Origin: Sphingobacteriales bacterium
GTDB taxonomy: Bacteria > Bacteroidota > Bacteroidia > Chitinophagales > UBA2359
NCBI GenBank assembly: GCA_016718845.1
Contig: JADKCK010000074.1
Span: 1 to 37,712, forward strand
Direction of reading: 5' to 3'
Length of the DNA: 37,712 nt
Shown here: positions 27,107 to 36,254 of the stretch, in pieces
Layout of the letters: the number at the start of each line of letters is the position of its first letter
Position numbering within the stretch: the stretch's first letter is position 1
Made by a program: the position numbers and the translations under genes
The notes under the pieces: model-generated
What the model was told of the DNA's origin: nothing
Database searches by the model: none
The model's input: only the letters and a program-made list of their open reading frames with translations

Positions 27107-29047
27107 TTACTTGTATTTTTCCAATAGTTTAAAAATGCGCAGTAATTCCGATACACTCCAAGCTTGCGAGATGGCTCCGTTGGCGGTATGTGGTGGGTCG
27201 CCGTCAAAAATTTCGGAGATAGTGCCTATGCCGCGCTCGCTAATGGTTTCATCAAAACCTTTTAATAGGGTTTCGATAAAATGTACGCCGCTACGTCCGT
27301 GGTTTTTTAGGTAGCCTTCGGCAAAATGCCCTAACAGCCAGGGCCAAACGGTGCCTTGGTGATAGGCTCTGTCGCGGGTAGCTTGGTCGCCACCATAGGT
27401 ACCTTTATAGTTGGGGTCTTGGGGGCTAAGGGTTCGTAAGCCGCGAGGTGTTAGCAGTTCTTCTTTTATTTTTTGTAGTACGCTTTCGCGTTGTTCTTCG
27501 GTTAGTGGCGAGTAGGGCAAGGAGGTGGCAAACACCATATTGGGGCGCACCGACCAATCTTTAAAACCTGCGTTGGTATAATCGGCAAGGTAACCGCGTT
27601 GTTCGCTCCAATAGTTATCTACAAACGATTGGCGTATTTGGTTGGGCAGATGTTGCCATTGCTCGATAAAGGTTTGGTCTTTTGCCAAGCGTGCCATTTC
27701 TAGGCTAAAGCAAACGGCATTGTACCAAAGTGCGTTAATCTCAACGGGGCAGCCCATGCGTCCTGTAACGGGTGTTCCTTCTACAACGGCATCCATCCAG
27801 GTAAGGGCTTTGCCTGTTGTGCCAGCAAAAATTAGCCCATTGGTTTGCATGTGTATGTTAAACTCGGTTCCGGCACGGTATCCGTTTAAAATAAGTTGCA
27901 TTTTTTTGCCATATTGCTTCCATATTTTTTCGGTTGATTGGGTATGGTTGGCATATTGTTGTAATGTCCAGAAAAACCAAAGTGGTGCATCAACCGAGTT
28001 GTAGGCTGCTTGGGTACCACTGCCAATGTTTGGGAAAAGGGGTCCTTGTAGGTCGGCAAGTAGTGTATCAATGGCTTGTTTGCATAGTTGAGGTTGGTCG
28101 GTGGCAAGTGTTAGCCCGGGCAAGGCGATAAAGCTATCGCGTCCCCATCGTCCAAACCATGGATAGCCGGCTACGATTTCTACTTTTTTATCGTCTTGCA
28201 ACACAAATTGCTTGGCGGCACTGCGCAAACAATTATAAAAGCTATCGCGCGGGGTGCGGCGTTTTAGCTCGGCACCAAATAGGCGTTTTAGTTGCTCGGG
28301 GTCGGTTTGGGTAGTACCTGCCGACAATATAATGGTTTCGCCGCGCTCTATTGTAAACTCAAAATAACCCGGCACATACAAGTCTTCTTGATATTCGTAT
28401 CCGCGTTCTTTTTCTTCTATGTATTGTATGTTATTGTACCAATCAGGAACGGGTACAAACTCAACAGGTTTCGAGAACTGTATATATAATGGCGTGTAAT
28501 TGTCGTAAAGGCACCATTTGGCACCATTTGGTATCATTTCGTATTTTTTGTTTGCCCCAATATTTGCTTTGCTTAGTTTGTGGCGGCTACGAAACGCCAA
28601 AAAAGGTTGAGTGCGTATGATTGTAGGCGAGTGCATATCTTGGGCGGTGTATCTAATAAGTGTGCGGTCTTGGTTGTGCACCAACAATCGCTCGCGCGAC
28701 AGTACAACACCGCCTACTTGATAGGTGAGTTGTGGTATGGGTTCGGCAGCAAAATCGAGCAGATATTTGTGTCCTTTGGGGCTATATACGCCTGGATATT
28801 TGTGTAATCCCAAATGAAACTCTTGCTTATACTGTATAACGGTATCGTCAATACACGACAGTAAAACGTGGGGTTCGTTGTCTATTTGTGGTTGAGGAAC
28901 CACCAACAAGCCGTGGTACTTGCGGGTGTTACAGTTAATAATGGTAGAACTTGAATACGACCCCAATTTATTGACTCGTATGGTTTCTTTGTTTAACGAA
29001 TACTCGAGATTTACTAGTTGCGTTTTATCGAAATGAATGTATGGCAT
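27107..29047 (-). CDS. Amylo-alpha-1,6-glucosidase / glycogen debranching enzyme (GH133-like)
   Basis: 646 residues. The N-terminal beta domain (about 1-270) has NKLGSYSSSTIINCNTRKYHGLLV, typical of the bacterial/archaeal GDE N-terminus. The (alpha/alpha)6 catalytic domain has VAGYPWFGRWGRDSFIALPG, IGSGTQAAYNSVDAPLWFFW, TWMDA, RPNMVFATSL and QGTVWPWLLGHF. It removes alpha-1,6 branches from glycogen in the cytoplasm. A gap of 166 bases to the GT4 gene leaves open whether they share a transcript. A 22-bp inverted repeat lies 32 bases before the start. Confidence 0.93.
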   Translation of the reverse strand: MPYIHFDKTQLVNLEYSLNKETIRVNKLGSYSSSTIINCNTRKYHGLLVVPQPQIDNEPHVLLSCIDDTVIQYKQEFHLGLHKYPGVYSPKGHKYLLDFAAEPIPQLTYQVGGVVLSRERLLVHNQDRTLIRYTAQDMHSPTIIRTQPFLAFRSRHKLSKANIGANKKYEMIPNGAKWCLYDNYTPLYIQFSKPVEFVPVPDWYNNIQYIEEKERGYEYQEDLYVPGYFEFTIERGETIILSAGTTQTDPEQLKRLFGAELKRRTPRDSFYNCLRSAAKQFVLQDDKKVEIVAGYPWFGRWGRDSFIALPGLTLATDQPQLCKQAIDTLLADLQGPLFPNIGSGTQAAYNSVDAPLWFFWTLQQYANHTQSTEKIWKQYGKKMQLILNGYRAGTEFNIHMQTNGLIFAGTTGKALTWMDAVVEGTPVTGRMGCPVEINALWYNAVCFSLEMARLAKDQTFIEQWQHLPNQIRQSFVDNYWSEQRGYLADYTNAGFKDWSVRPNMVFATSLPYSPLTEEQRESVLQKIKEELLTPRGLRTLSPQDPNYKGTYGGDQATRDRAYHQGTVWPWLLGHFAEGYLKNHGRSGVHFIETLLKGFDETISERGIGTISEIFDGDPPHTANGAISQAWSVSELLRIFKLLEKYK

Positions 29048-29078
29048 GGTGATAAAAAGTGTATTTTGAGATGTAAAT

Positions 29079-29100
29079 TAATAACCACGAGTAGTTATTA
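29079..29100. promoter_or_regulatory. Inverted repeat upstream of the debranching enzyme gene
   Basis: TAATAAC and GTTATTA (7-bp arms, 8-base centre) lie 32-53 bases before the start at 29047. Size and position suit an operator for a dimeric repressor, or a leader hairpin. No regulator gene is in view. Confidence 0.4.
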
Positions 29101-29642
29101 GGGGTTAATTCAACAATTTTGTATCTAAAATTTCTTTAAATTTCAAACAAAGGCTATTATTGCTTCAAACCAAATCTTAAATGAGTTTTGCTTTTTGTTT
29201 AATATTTGCTTTTAAATTTTATGAGCCATGCCAAGTTTATTTATATCTTTATAAAACTGTTCTATTAAATTAATTGCTCACCTAGTTAATTCAAAAAGGC
29301 AAAGTTAGGGCAAAATATCGAAACTATTACACAAAATAGCATTTTTTAATACCGAAACAGCAAAAACATAACAAACGTGTTGTTTTCAAACACAAAAAGT
29401 TGTTCAACATCTATATAGGGCATTAGTTCTGCAATTATACCCAAGTGTTGTTTTTGTTTTTAGCTTAGAGGATGCCTATCTCATTCAAAAACAAAATTGT
29501 CATTAAATATTCATAATTTGCCCAAAAGGTTTATTTTTTTCACCAAAATGTCCTTTATCAATAAATAAGGCACAAAATTTGGTGTTTATACCCAATGTAG
29601 TCAAGTATTAGCTACATCGGCAAAAAGCCAATAACACCAATA
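29101..29642. other. AT-rich divergent intergenic region
   Basis: About 540 bases between the debranching enzyme (minus) and the T9SS type-B gene (plus), with no gene seen. TAACTTTG at 29307-29300 on the minus strand is a possible -7 box for the debranching gene. ATGTAG...CTACAT near 29596-29620 is a small inverted repeat before the plus-strand gene. Confidence 0.45.
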
Positions 29643-29675
29643 TTGTCCATCACTAATTACTCGTTTGGGTTAGCC

Positions 29676-31208
29676 ATGAAAAAATCTTTTTTATCCCTTA
29701 TTATCCTTGTTTTAGCCACGCTTACACAACAACTTTACGCCCAATGTTCGTTTACAGTTAATGGGCTAAACCCTCCGTTTTTTCTTTGCACCAGCAATTT
29801 GCCAGCTACTTTAGCAAGCACCCCCAGCGGTGGCACCTTCTCGGGTCCGGGTGTTATTGGTAATACCTTTAACCCTGTTGTGGGTTTGTTACCAGGCAAT
29901 TTCCCGATTACCTTAACCGTTAATGGTTGTGTTGTTACTCAAACCATATTTGTTGACCAACCCAATCAACAAGCCAGCATAAACAGTGGCTTGGGTCCGT
30001 TGTTTTGCCAAAACGATGCCCCTATTACCCTTACTGGCAACGTAGGAGCATTGGGTGTTTTTACAGTGAACAGCAACGTATTGCCTAGCAATGTTTTTGA
30101 CCCTAGCATTTTTCCGGTCAATACACCTTTAAGTATAGCATACACGTATTTTTCGCCAAATGGTTGTAATAGCACCGACCAAACCACCTTTACCGTTTTC
30201 CCTACACCGCAAATTGATGCATCGGTAGTGCCTACCCAAATTTGCGAAAATGCCAATCCCATTACCTTACCCACTACCAACGGCACTGCCACCCTCGATT
30301 ACAGCGGCACGGGGGTATCTATCGGCAATATTCTCGACCCTGCTGCTGCTGGTGTAGGTACGCACAACATTAGCGTTACGGCTACACAACTAGGCTGCTC
30401 ATCTACACAAAGCCTGCCCATAACTGTGAACGCTGCCCTCCAAGCCAACTTTGAGTCAACGGGCAATAAATGCCTTTCCGAATTAGACACCTTATACTAT
30501 ACAGGCACGCCACTAAACAACGCTACCTTCGATTGGCAACTGCCCGCCGATGCTAATTTAATATACAATGGCGGCGATAGTATTGTGGTCAACTTCGGCT
30601 CGGCGGGCGATAAAACGGTTACGCTTAACATCAGCAATACCAATGCCTGCGTGCCTGCCAGCATTTCGCGCACCTTCGAAAAAGAATTAGTGGGTATTAC
30701 CACAATCGAAAATACCACGCACACCCTAAACCAACCCATTGAGTTAACTACCAGTGCTGTTTCGTCCTACGGATACGAACTAACACTTGCTTGGCAACCC
30801 GCCGAGTCGTTGAGTTGCAACAACTGCTTAAGCCCAGTAGCAGCACCCAACCAAACCACCACTTACTACATAACCGCCACTAGCCCCAACGGTTGTACTG
30901 CCACCGACAGCGTAACCATTGCCATCATCGAAAAACAAAACGTTTTTATACCCAACATTTTTACCCCCAACGGCGATTTGCAAAACGACCAATTTTTGAT
31001 TTATGGCAGCCAAATTGCTGCCATGGATATGCAAATTTTTGACCGATGGGGTGCCCAAATTTTTAGAACCAACAACCTAACCGAAGGCTGGGATGGTAGT
31101 TTTCAGAATAGCAAGGTTAACTTAGGTGTCTACTTATACCTAATAACTGTTGAAATGAAAGACGGTAGCCAACAAATCTACAAAGGTAGCGTTACAGTGG
31201 CAAGATAA
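29676..31208 (+). CDS. Secreted protein with T9SS type-B (gliding-motility-associated) C-terminal domain
   Basis: 510 residues from the ATG at 29676, which starts the signal peptide MKKSFLSLIILVLATLTQQLYAQ. A TTG at 29643 is possible but adds a non-signal stretch. The body has Ig/PKD-like repeats rich in Thr, Asn and Pro (GTFSGPGVIGNTF, DYSGTGVSIGNILDP, FDWQLPADANLIYNGGDS). The last ~85 residues are the CHU_C/T9SS type-B domain: FIPNIFTPNGDLQNDQFLIY, IFDRWGAQIF, GWDGSFQN, GVYLYLITV. It is probably a cell-surface or secreted adhesin. It precedes another T9SS protein on the same strand by 114 bases. Confidence 0.92.
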   Translation: MKKSFLSLIILVLATLTQQLYAQCSFTVNGLNPPFFLCTSNLPATLASTPSGGTFSGPGVIGNTFNPVVGLLPGNFPITLTVNGCVVTQTIFVDQPNQQASINSGLGPLFCQNDAPITLTGNVGALGVFTVNSNVLPSNVFDPSIFPVNTPLSIAYTYFSPNGCNSTDQTTFTVFPTPQIDASVVPTQICENANPITLPTTNGTATLDYSGTGVSIGNILDPAAAGVGTHNISVTATQLGCSSTQSLPITVNAALQANFESTGNKCLSELDTLYYTGTPLNNATFDWQLPADANLIYNGGDSIVVNFGSAGDKTVTLNISNTNACVPASISRTFEKELVGITTIENTTHTLNQPIELTTSAVSSYGYELTLAWQPAESLSCNNCLSPVAAPNQTTTYYITATSPNGCTATDSVTIAIIEKQNVFIPNIFTPNGDLQNDQFLIYGSQIAAMDMQIFDRWGAQIFRTNNLTEGWDGSFQNSKVNLGVYLYLITVEMKDGSQQIYKGSVTVAR

Positions 31209-31322
31209 TTGCCTTATCAGACAGCCAAAAATGTGTTTTACTTTCGTTAGACACTAAGCAAGGTGTAAAATATTGGCTCGTTTTTTGTCCCTAAAAAATT
31301 AAGTACATACCTATTTCTTATC

Positions 31323-32552
31323 ATGAAAACATGTTTTAAACTAGCGTCCTTTATTTGCTTATTGTTTTTATACCACAACAGCACCGCTCAAATAAACCGT
31401 AAGATTATTTTAGAAGATATTACCGCCGCATGGTGTGGATTATGCCCCGAAGGACTTGCTACATCTAACCAAATAACCAATAATTTTGCCAACGTAATAC
31501 CCATTGCCATACATATTGCCGACCCCATGGAAATACCCGAAACAGCCGCCATAGGCGATATATATACGGGCAGCGGTGTTAACGCTTTTTTGCTCGATAG
31601 ATACTTATTCCCCGATTTGCAGTTCGTGCCTTTCACCTTTGAGTACCAACCCTTAGCTTTAAAGATAGCCGAGCGGCTAAGCGTGCCCGCAAACGTAAAT
31701 ATCGACCTGCAAAACGTAAGCTACGACACCCTTAGCCGCACTTTACAGGCAACAGTAAAGGCGCAATTTATCAATTCGGTGGAAAACTATAACGATTTGC
31801 GCTTTAACTTTTTCTTGGTCGAGGATAGCGTAATAAGTACTGCATCGGGCTATGCACAAGTCAACTTTTTTGATGCCGTACCCGGCTACTTCTACTCTGG
31901 TGCGGGCAACCCAATGTACAATTTTCCGCATAGACATGTACTAAGGGCAGCACTTGGTGGTACTTGGGGCACAGAAAATAGCCTACCTGCACCCAACAGC
32001 ATAGCTATTTCCGATACTTTTATACATACCTACACCTACACAATCCCCGAAGCATGGAACCTTAGTAAATTGTCGCTGGTGGGTATGGTGCAAAACCACG
32101 ACACACTTAATTACCACAACAACGAAATACTAAATGCCCAAGACATATCACTTATTGATGCACTAACACCACCAAACTTGCCCATTGACACTACTTTTGT
32201 AGATACTACAACTGTAATTGTAGATACTACAACCATAATAGTAGATACCACAGTTGTAGATACCACAGCTACTTATATTATACACACAAAACAACCACAA
32301 TTTTTACAGGTTTTTCCTAATCCGGCAAACAATTTAGTACAAATAAGCTACTATTTACCACAAAATGGCGATATAAACTTAGCAATATACGACCTAAGTG
32401 GTAAAAAATTGCAGTTATTACAACAAGAACCTAAAAATACAGGTAACTATGTGTTTTTATGGCAAGCTAACTCGCTACCAACAGGTATTTATTTGGTGGG
32501 ATTAACACAAAATGGACAGCAAATGTATACTAAACTGATAATAAGCAAATAA
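31323..32552 (+). CDS. Omp28-related thioredoxin-fold protein with T9SS type-A tail
   Basis: 409 residues. The signal peptide (to STAQ, about residue 23) is followed by an Omp28/thioredoxin-like region with ILEDITAAWCGLCPEGL, a C-x-x-C at Cys38/Cys41. After about residue 280 comes a low-complexity linker of repeated VDTT units (FVDTTTVIVDTTTIIVDTT). Next is a T9SS type-A sorting domain (FLQVFPNPANNLVQISYYL, NSLPTGIYLVGLTQNGQQMY). It is presumably exported to the surface. The cysteine pair suggests a redox or carrier role, but none is proven. Confidence 0.9.
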   Translation: MKTCFKLASFICLLFLYHNSTAQINRKIILEDITAAWCGLCPEGLATSNQITNNFANVIPIAIHIADPMEIPETAAIGDIYTGSGVNAFLLDRYLFPDLQFVPFTFEYQPLALKIAERLSVPANVNIDLQNVSYDTLSRTLQATVKAQFINSVENYNDLRFNFFLVEDSVISTASGYAQVNFFDAVPGYFYSGAGNPMYNFPHRHVLRAALGGTWGTENSLPAPNSIAISDTFIHTYTYTIPEAWNLSKLSLVGMVQNHDTLNYHNNEILNAQDISLIDALTPPNLPIDTTFVDTTTVIVDTTTIIVDTTVVDTTATYIIHTKQPQFLQVFPNPANNLVQISYYLPQNGDINLAIYDLSGKKLQLLQQEPKNTGNYVFLWQANSLPTGIYLVGLTQNGQQMYTKLIISK

Positions 32553-32577
32553 CAACCTGCATAAATAAAACCAATTT

Positions 32578-32627
32578 GCAAAACCGCCGACCATAGTTGT
32601 ACAACTATGATCGGCGGTTTTGCTTTT
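32578..32627. terminator. Bidirectional terminator
   Basis: GCAAAACCGCCGA(C/T)CATAGT and its complement form a ~22-bp stem over 32578-32623 with one mismatch, flanked by T on both strands. It lies between the convergent genes ending at 32552 and 32653 and probably serves both. Confidence 0.92.
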
Positions 32628-32652
32628 GTACTTATAGCTGCTAAAATTGGTA

Positions 32653-33369
32653 TTATAACTTGCCTTGTTGCAACTCGTCTATGTGCGATTGATAGTGTTG
32701 TGGCTGAAAATGGGTGCGAAAAAGTGGCGTTTTTTCGACACATACTACATACTCGTAATAATGACGCACAATATCGCCTTGCTGCTCGCGGTTAAATTGC
32801 CAAAAACTTTTACCTACCAAATTATTTGGTCCGCCATAGTCGTATCCTTCGGAGGTTTGCTGTGCATAAACTGCCTCCCAGATGTACCTGCTGCCAACAT
32901 GGTGCATTTGTGCTACGTGTACTAACTCGTGAATTAGCCAACCCATATCGCTACTGCTTGGCAAGGTGTTTAATTTGCGCGTAAAGTTAACGGTATAGAA
33001 CGTACAGATGCCCATTTGCTTAGACCGCGATAACAAAGCCCCCATATAGGCTATAAACGACCACTCATCTATCCGTATTTGGTCGTAAGGCAATGCATCT
33101 CCGAACACTTGCTTTACTTCTTGCAGCTCGGTGTGGTTAAGTGGGCGCGTATTGGGTTTAGTTACCTGCCAAAACAAGTCAATTGTTTCGGGCAACAACA
33201 ATAAATCGAAGATATGGCTTACTAAACTCAGCATCCAGCCGTTACGCTGGCGTTTTAGTTCTGTTAAGCTAAAATGTTGTGTTATGCGTTTGGCTTTAAT
33301 GGGTGTACGCTGCCAAGTACTACTAATTATAAACGCCATTTTATTTGAAAAGAGCGATAACCAAGCCAT
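32653..33369 (-). CDS. Zinc metallopeptidase-like protein (vgr-related/DUF4157-like)
   Basis: 238 residues without a signal peptide. The motif WLIHELVHVAQMHHVG carries HExxH, and a further Glu in YIWEAVYAQ could be the third zinc ligand. Upstream, NHTELQEVKQVFGDALPYDQ resembles the start of metallopeptidase-like proteins often called vgr-related or DUF4157. Function is unknown; a fold-level metalloprotease assignment is as far as the sequence goes. Its start could be Met1 or Met11. It converges on the Omp28-like gene. Confidence 0.75.
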   Translation of the reverse strand: MAWLSLFSNKMAFIISSTWQRTPIKAKRITQHFSLTELKRQRNGWMLSLVSHIFDLLLLPETIDLFWQVTKPNTRPLNHTELQEVKQVFGDALPYDQIRIDEWSFIAYMGALLSRSKQMGICTFYTVNFTRKLNTLPSSSDMGWLIHELVHVAQMHHVGSRYIWEAVYAQQTSEGYDYGGPNNLVGKSFWQFNREQQGDIVRHYYEYVVCVEKTPLFRTHFQPQHYQSHIDELQQGKL

Positions 33370-33414
33370 ATTTTATGCTTTTAGTGGTTTTATTCCTGAA
33401 TTTTTATTTGGTTT

Positions 33415-33630
33415 GTGGCGATTAGTACGTGTTAAATCCCCCTGATTAAAAGGTTTCGCAGGCTAAATCCCCCTCAATCCCCCTTTTTTTAAAAGAGAGA
33501 GACAAATACCTTGTCTTTTGTGGCGATTAGTGCGTATTAAATCCCCCTGATTAAAAGGTTTCGCAGGCTAAATCCCCCTCAATCCCCCTTTTTAAAAAAG
33601 AGAGACAAATACCTTGTCTTTTGTGGCGAT
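33415..33630. repeat. Two tandem ~104-bp direct repeats plus a distant partial copy
   Basis: Units start at 33415 and 33520 (105 and 103 bases) with GTGGCGATTAG and contain AAATCCCCCTGATTAAAAGG, AATCCCCC and a purine-rich end. A partial third copy is at about 34149-34194. Differences between units are mostly homopolymer lengths. No coding potential. Confidence 0.88.
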
Positions 33631-33703
33631 ATTGTAATAGTTATACTTAGTAATGTTTTGTAAAAATTAGCATTTCAAGCCCCGTTAGGGGTTTAATATG
33701 GGT

Positions 33704-34034
33704 AGTTGGGCGATATTGTAATGGTTTTTGGCGATATTGTAATGGTTTTTGGCGATATTGTAATGGTTTTTGGCGATATTGTAATGGTTTTTGGCGATAT
33801 TGTAATGGTTTTTGGCGATATTGTAATGGTTTTTGGCGATATTGTAATGGTTTTTGGCGATATTGTAATGGTTTTGGGCGATATTGTAATGGTTTTTGGC
33901 GATATTGTAATGGTTTTTGGCGATATTGTAATGGTTTTAGATATTGTAATGGTTTTTGGCGATATTGTAATGGTTTTTGGCGATATTGTAATGGTTTTTG
34001 GCGATATTGTAATGGTTTTTGGCGATATTGTAAT
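33704..34034. repeat. 21-bp minisatellite, 16 units
   Basis: Sixteen copies of a 21-bp unit containing GGCGATATTGTAATGG. GATATTG recurs every 21 bases from 33712 to 33922, then at 33940 (one short unit), 33961, 33982, 34003 and 34024. Since 21 is divisible by three, both strands stay open for about 120 codons; this is a by-product and not evidence of a gene. A single related unit sits earlier at about 33626. Confidence 0.95.
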
Positions 34035-34152
34035 GCATCTTGCCAAAACTATAAACACTTTGGGCGATTAAGTACTGCATCTTGCCAAAACTATAAACGT
34101 TTTGGGTGATTAAGTACTGCATCTTGCCAAAACTATAAACACTTTGGGTGAT
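34035..34152. repeat. 42-bp tandem repeat, three units
   Basis: Units starting GCATCTTGCCAAAACTATAA at 34035, 34077 and 34119, continuing directly from the 21-bp array. The period is exactly twice 21. The last unit runs into the partial copy of the 104-bp repeat. Confidence 0.9.
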
Positions 34153-34249
34153 TAGTACATGTTAAATCCCCCTGATTAAAAGGTTTCGCAAGCGAAACTT
34201 TTAATCGTCCCCCTTTTTGAAAAAAGCATGTGCGTCAGGAGGAAAAAAA

Positions 34250-34812
34250 CTAATTTAAGATTTCGATAAAATTGGGGTATTGTTTACGCTTATCGTAGCA
34301 ACAATAGGCGATGATAAGGTGAGCCAATTTATCGATTTGAGGTTCTATGGGTAGTGTTAGGTGGATAGCTTGATAATTAACCTTTAACCACTGTGTTAAT
34401 TTAAGTATGCTGATGTTGGATGTTGAGCCATTGTTTTTCTTAATTTTTAAACAGTAAGCATAGATGGGCATAAGGAGAGCAGCCACCAATATAAGAAAGC
34501 AGTAAATGGTCATAATGACTCGCTCATAAGACAATTTTTCGTTGCTAAGTAAGGTAGGTAGGCATAAAGCACCACTTTTCCAAGATTTAAAAATGATTTC
34601 GATACGCCAACGAAGGCGATAAAGGGTAAAAATTTGTTCGCTTGTCCAAATATCTTCGGTTACATTGGTAATAAGCACACTATACCCCAAGAATTCGTAA
34701 TACTCTTTGGAGTGATTAGTGGTGCCAGATTTATTTTTATCGGCGGTTCTACGTCGTCTTTCGTATCCAGAACTTATTTTTTGTTGGGTACCACAAAGGA
34801 AACTTGGGTTAT
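34250..34812 (-). pseudogene. IS4-family transposase remnant (C-terminal part)
   Basis: The frame from about 34812 down to 34250 reads GYERRRRTADKNKSGTTNHS, LGYSVLITNVTEDIWTSEQI and then YRLRWRIEIIFKSWK. The last is an exact match to the IS4 signature Y-x2-R-x3-E-x6-K, which holds the catalytic Glu. The upstream half with both catalytic Asp residues is missing; the frame closes right where the neighbouring gene ends at 34809. No complete terminal inverted repeats were found. It is an inactive fragment whose left end lies among minisatellites, suggesting past rearrangement here. Confidence 0.85.
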
Positions 34813-35738
34813 GCTATTTCAAAATGTTTCAGTACGCGTAAAACCCTCAATGTATTCCATCTGCTTGCTTTGCCCGCAGTCTCCATAACAAGGTGTACCT
34901 GTCCAGGATGAGCAGCTGGCATATTCCAAGACCCTTCATTGTTTTGTTTTGTTTTCAGAACAGCTATTGCGGCTTTCATTCTGTTGTCCCATTCAATTTC
35001 TGCGTATTGAAAAAAGTCCATGGCTCTGAGAATATCATACTTCCACCTGCACGGATAAGTCAGCTTCAAAAAGTTTTTATTAATAATTTGACCTGTTCTA
35101 TCAGACAAGAATAATTGATGTAGCAAGATAAACTCAATTGAACTTTTTTGAGCGCTGATAATTTCCTCTTTTCTATAAGTATGTCCAGCTTTAATAAATT
35201 CAAAAAAACCTTCGAGCACAGATATTGTTGAGTGCAAAGAACTGTGTTTAGCTCCGCTTCTTGTTGTCCTGCAGTTAAATCCTCCATCTGGCATAATCTC
35301 ATTAAGAATACTGTCAATAATGGAATGTAACTTCTTTTCAGGTGTTTTGAAATAGGAAGCATAATTCAAAAACATTCCATTTACACAAACGTCACTATGC
35401 TGCGATGTGGATGGCCCTAATTGAATACCTCCATCATCAGCCATGTTATTTTGTAAGATTAGTTCTATTGTCTCTTGTACAATTTCATTGTTTGATGGGA
35501 TATTTAAATTGCGAAGGTCAAGTAAAGTGTAATGGGTCGAAATCCATTTGGGTTGATAGAATCTATCTCCCCATTGTCCATCCGAATTACGTTTTGATAA
35601 AATACTGTTACCCCACCCCTCATTTGCTATTCGGATTTGAAGTTCCTTTTTGTCAGACCCCAACAAATCACGCCACACTTGGTATTGTATGGACACATCT
35701 CCTTCCAGCAGCCAATTGATAATTTGTTGATTGTTCAT
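34809..35738 (-). CDS. Terpenoid cyclase/prenyltransferase-fold protein of unknown function
   Basis: 309 residues, no signal peptide. It starts MNNQQIINWLLEGDVSIQYQ and has DGQWGDRFYQPKWISTHYTL, ADDGGIQLG, MPDGGFNC, KTKQNNEGSWNMP and a conserved end KASRWNTLRVLRVLK. The repeated D-G-x-W/G-G motifs are typical of the alpha-barrel shared by squalene cyclases and prenyltransferases. Catalytic identity is not evident. The C-terminus looks complete even though the IS4 remnant begins immediately after the stop. Confidence 0.75.
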   Translation of the reverse strand: MNNQQIINWLLEGDVSIQYQVWRDLLGSDKKELQIRIANEGWGNSILSKRNSDGQWGDRFYQPKWISTHYTLLDLRNLNIPSNNEIVQETIELILQNNMADDGGIQLGPSTSQHSDVCVNGMFLNYASYFKTPEKKLHSIIDSILNEIMPDGGFNCRTTRSGAKHSSLHSTISVLEGFFEFIKAGHTYRKEEIISAQKSSIEFILLHQLFLSDRTGQIINKNFLKLTYPCRWKYDILRAMDFFQYAEIEWDNRMKAAIAVLKTKQNNEGSWNMPAAHPGQVHLVMETAGKASRWNTLRVLRVLKHFEIA

Positions 35739-35786
35739 GTATCTTACTAGTTTTTTTATATTTTTTAATAAATGGAGTGTGCATTG

Positions 35787-36049
35787 CTATTTCCATCTTT
35801 CGAGTTTTAGAATTGGTCTTGTAGCCAACCAAGCAAAGAAACTATTGATTCCGTCTTTTTTCATTTCTTGGATACAAAACTTTTGCATTTTTTCGGGGGT
35901 GTCTATTTCAAGGGGAGTTAAAAACACTCCGTTTTCATAGTACATGGAGCAATACTTCTCGCTTATGGAACCATCTTTTTCTGTCCCTCCACCTTTTTAT
36001 CTTTCTTCAATGGGAAGCCACAACTTTGGCAGATTTTATATGCTCTCAT
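35787..36049 (-). pseudogene. Small zinc-ribbon protein (zf-ribbon_2-like), frameshifted
   Basis: The start at 36049 reads MRAYKICQSCGFPLKKDKK. After a one-base loss the next frame reads GGGTEKDGSISEKYCSMYYE, then MQKFCIQEMKKDG and FAWLATRPILKLERWK before a stop at 35787. Family members have two CxxC pairs; here the second is YCSMYY, so one expected zinc ligand is replaced. The region is 263 bases, one short of a whole frame. It lies downstream of the left cassette-type element, in the same orientation as its neighbours. Confidence 0.72.
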
Positions 36050-36083
36050 AGTTGCGTGTATTATTTAATGCATATATAATTAC

Positions 36084-36222
36084 TGCTAATGCTTCGCCCC
36101 TTGGCGAAGTTAGCAATTTTTACTATAAATATTGCTGTCGAGCATCTATGTTTGATTGAAGCACAGAACCGCCACTTTTGCCACCACGAAGTAGCAGCGA
36201 AGCTAAATGGCTGTTAGCACAT
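36084..36222 (-). other. attC-like recombination element, copy 1 (candidate)
   Basis: On the plus strand TGCTAA (36084-36089) pairs with TTAGCA (36214-36219), and GCTTCGC (36091-36097) with GCGAAGC (36197-36203). This resembles the R and L arms of an integron attC site around a long centre. The core at 36127-36207 repeats in copy 2 with two differences in 81 bases. It starts about 33 bases after the 3' end of the 36255-36817 gene. The pairing was read by eye, so identification is tentative. Confidence 0.5.
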
Positions 36223-36254
36223 GGGGTACACCGTCGATATTTGTTGGCTTGCTG

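Noticed and set aside
33693..34071. Open frames of 121 codons on both strands with repeats of GDIVMVF or TITISPK
   Set aside because: They result from a 21-bp minisatellite whose period is a multiple of three; no start context, promoter or family.
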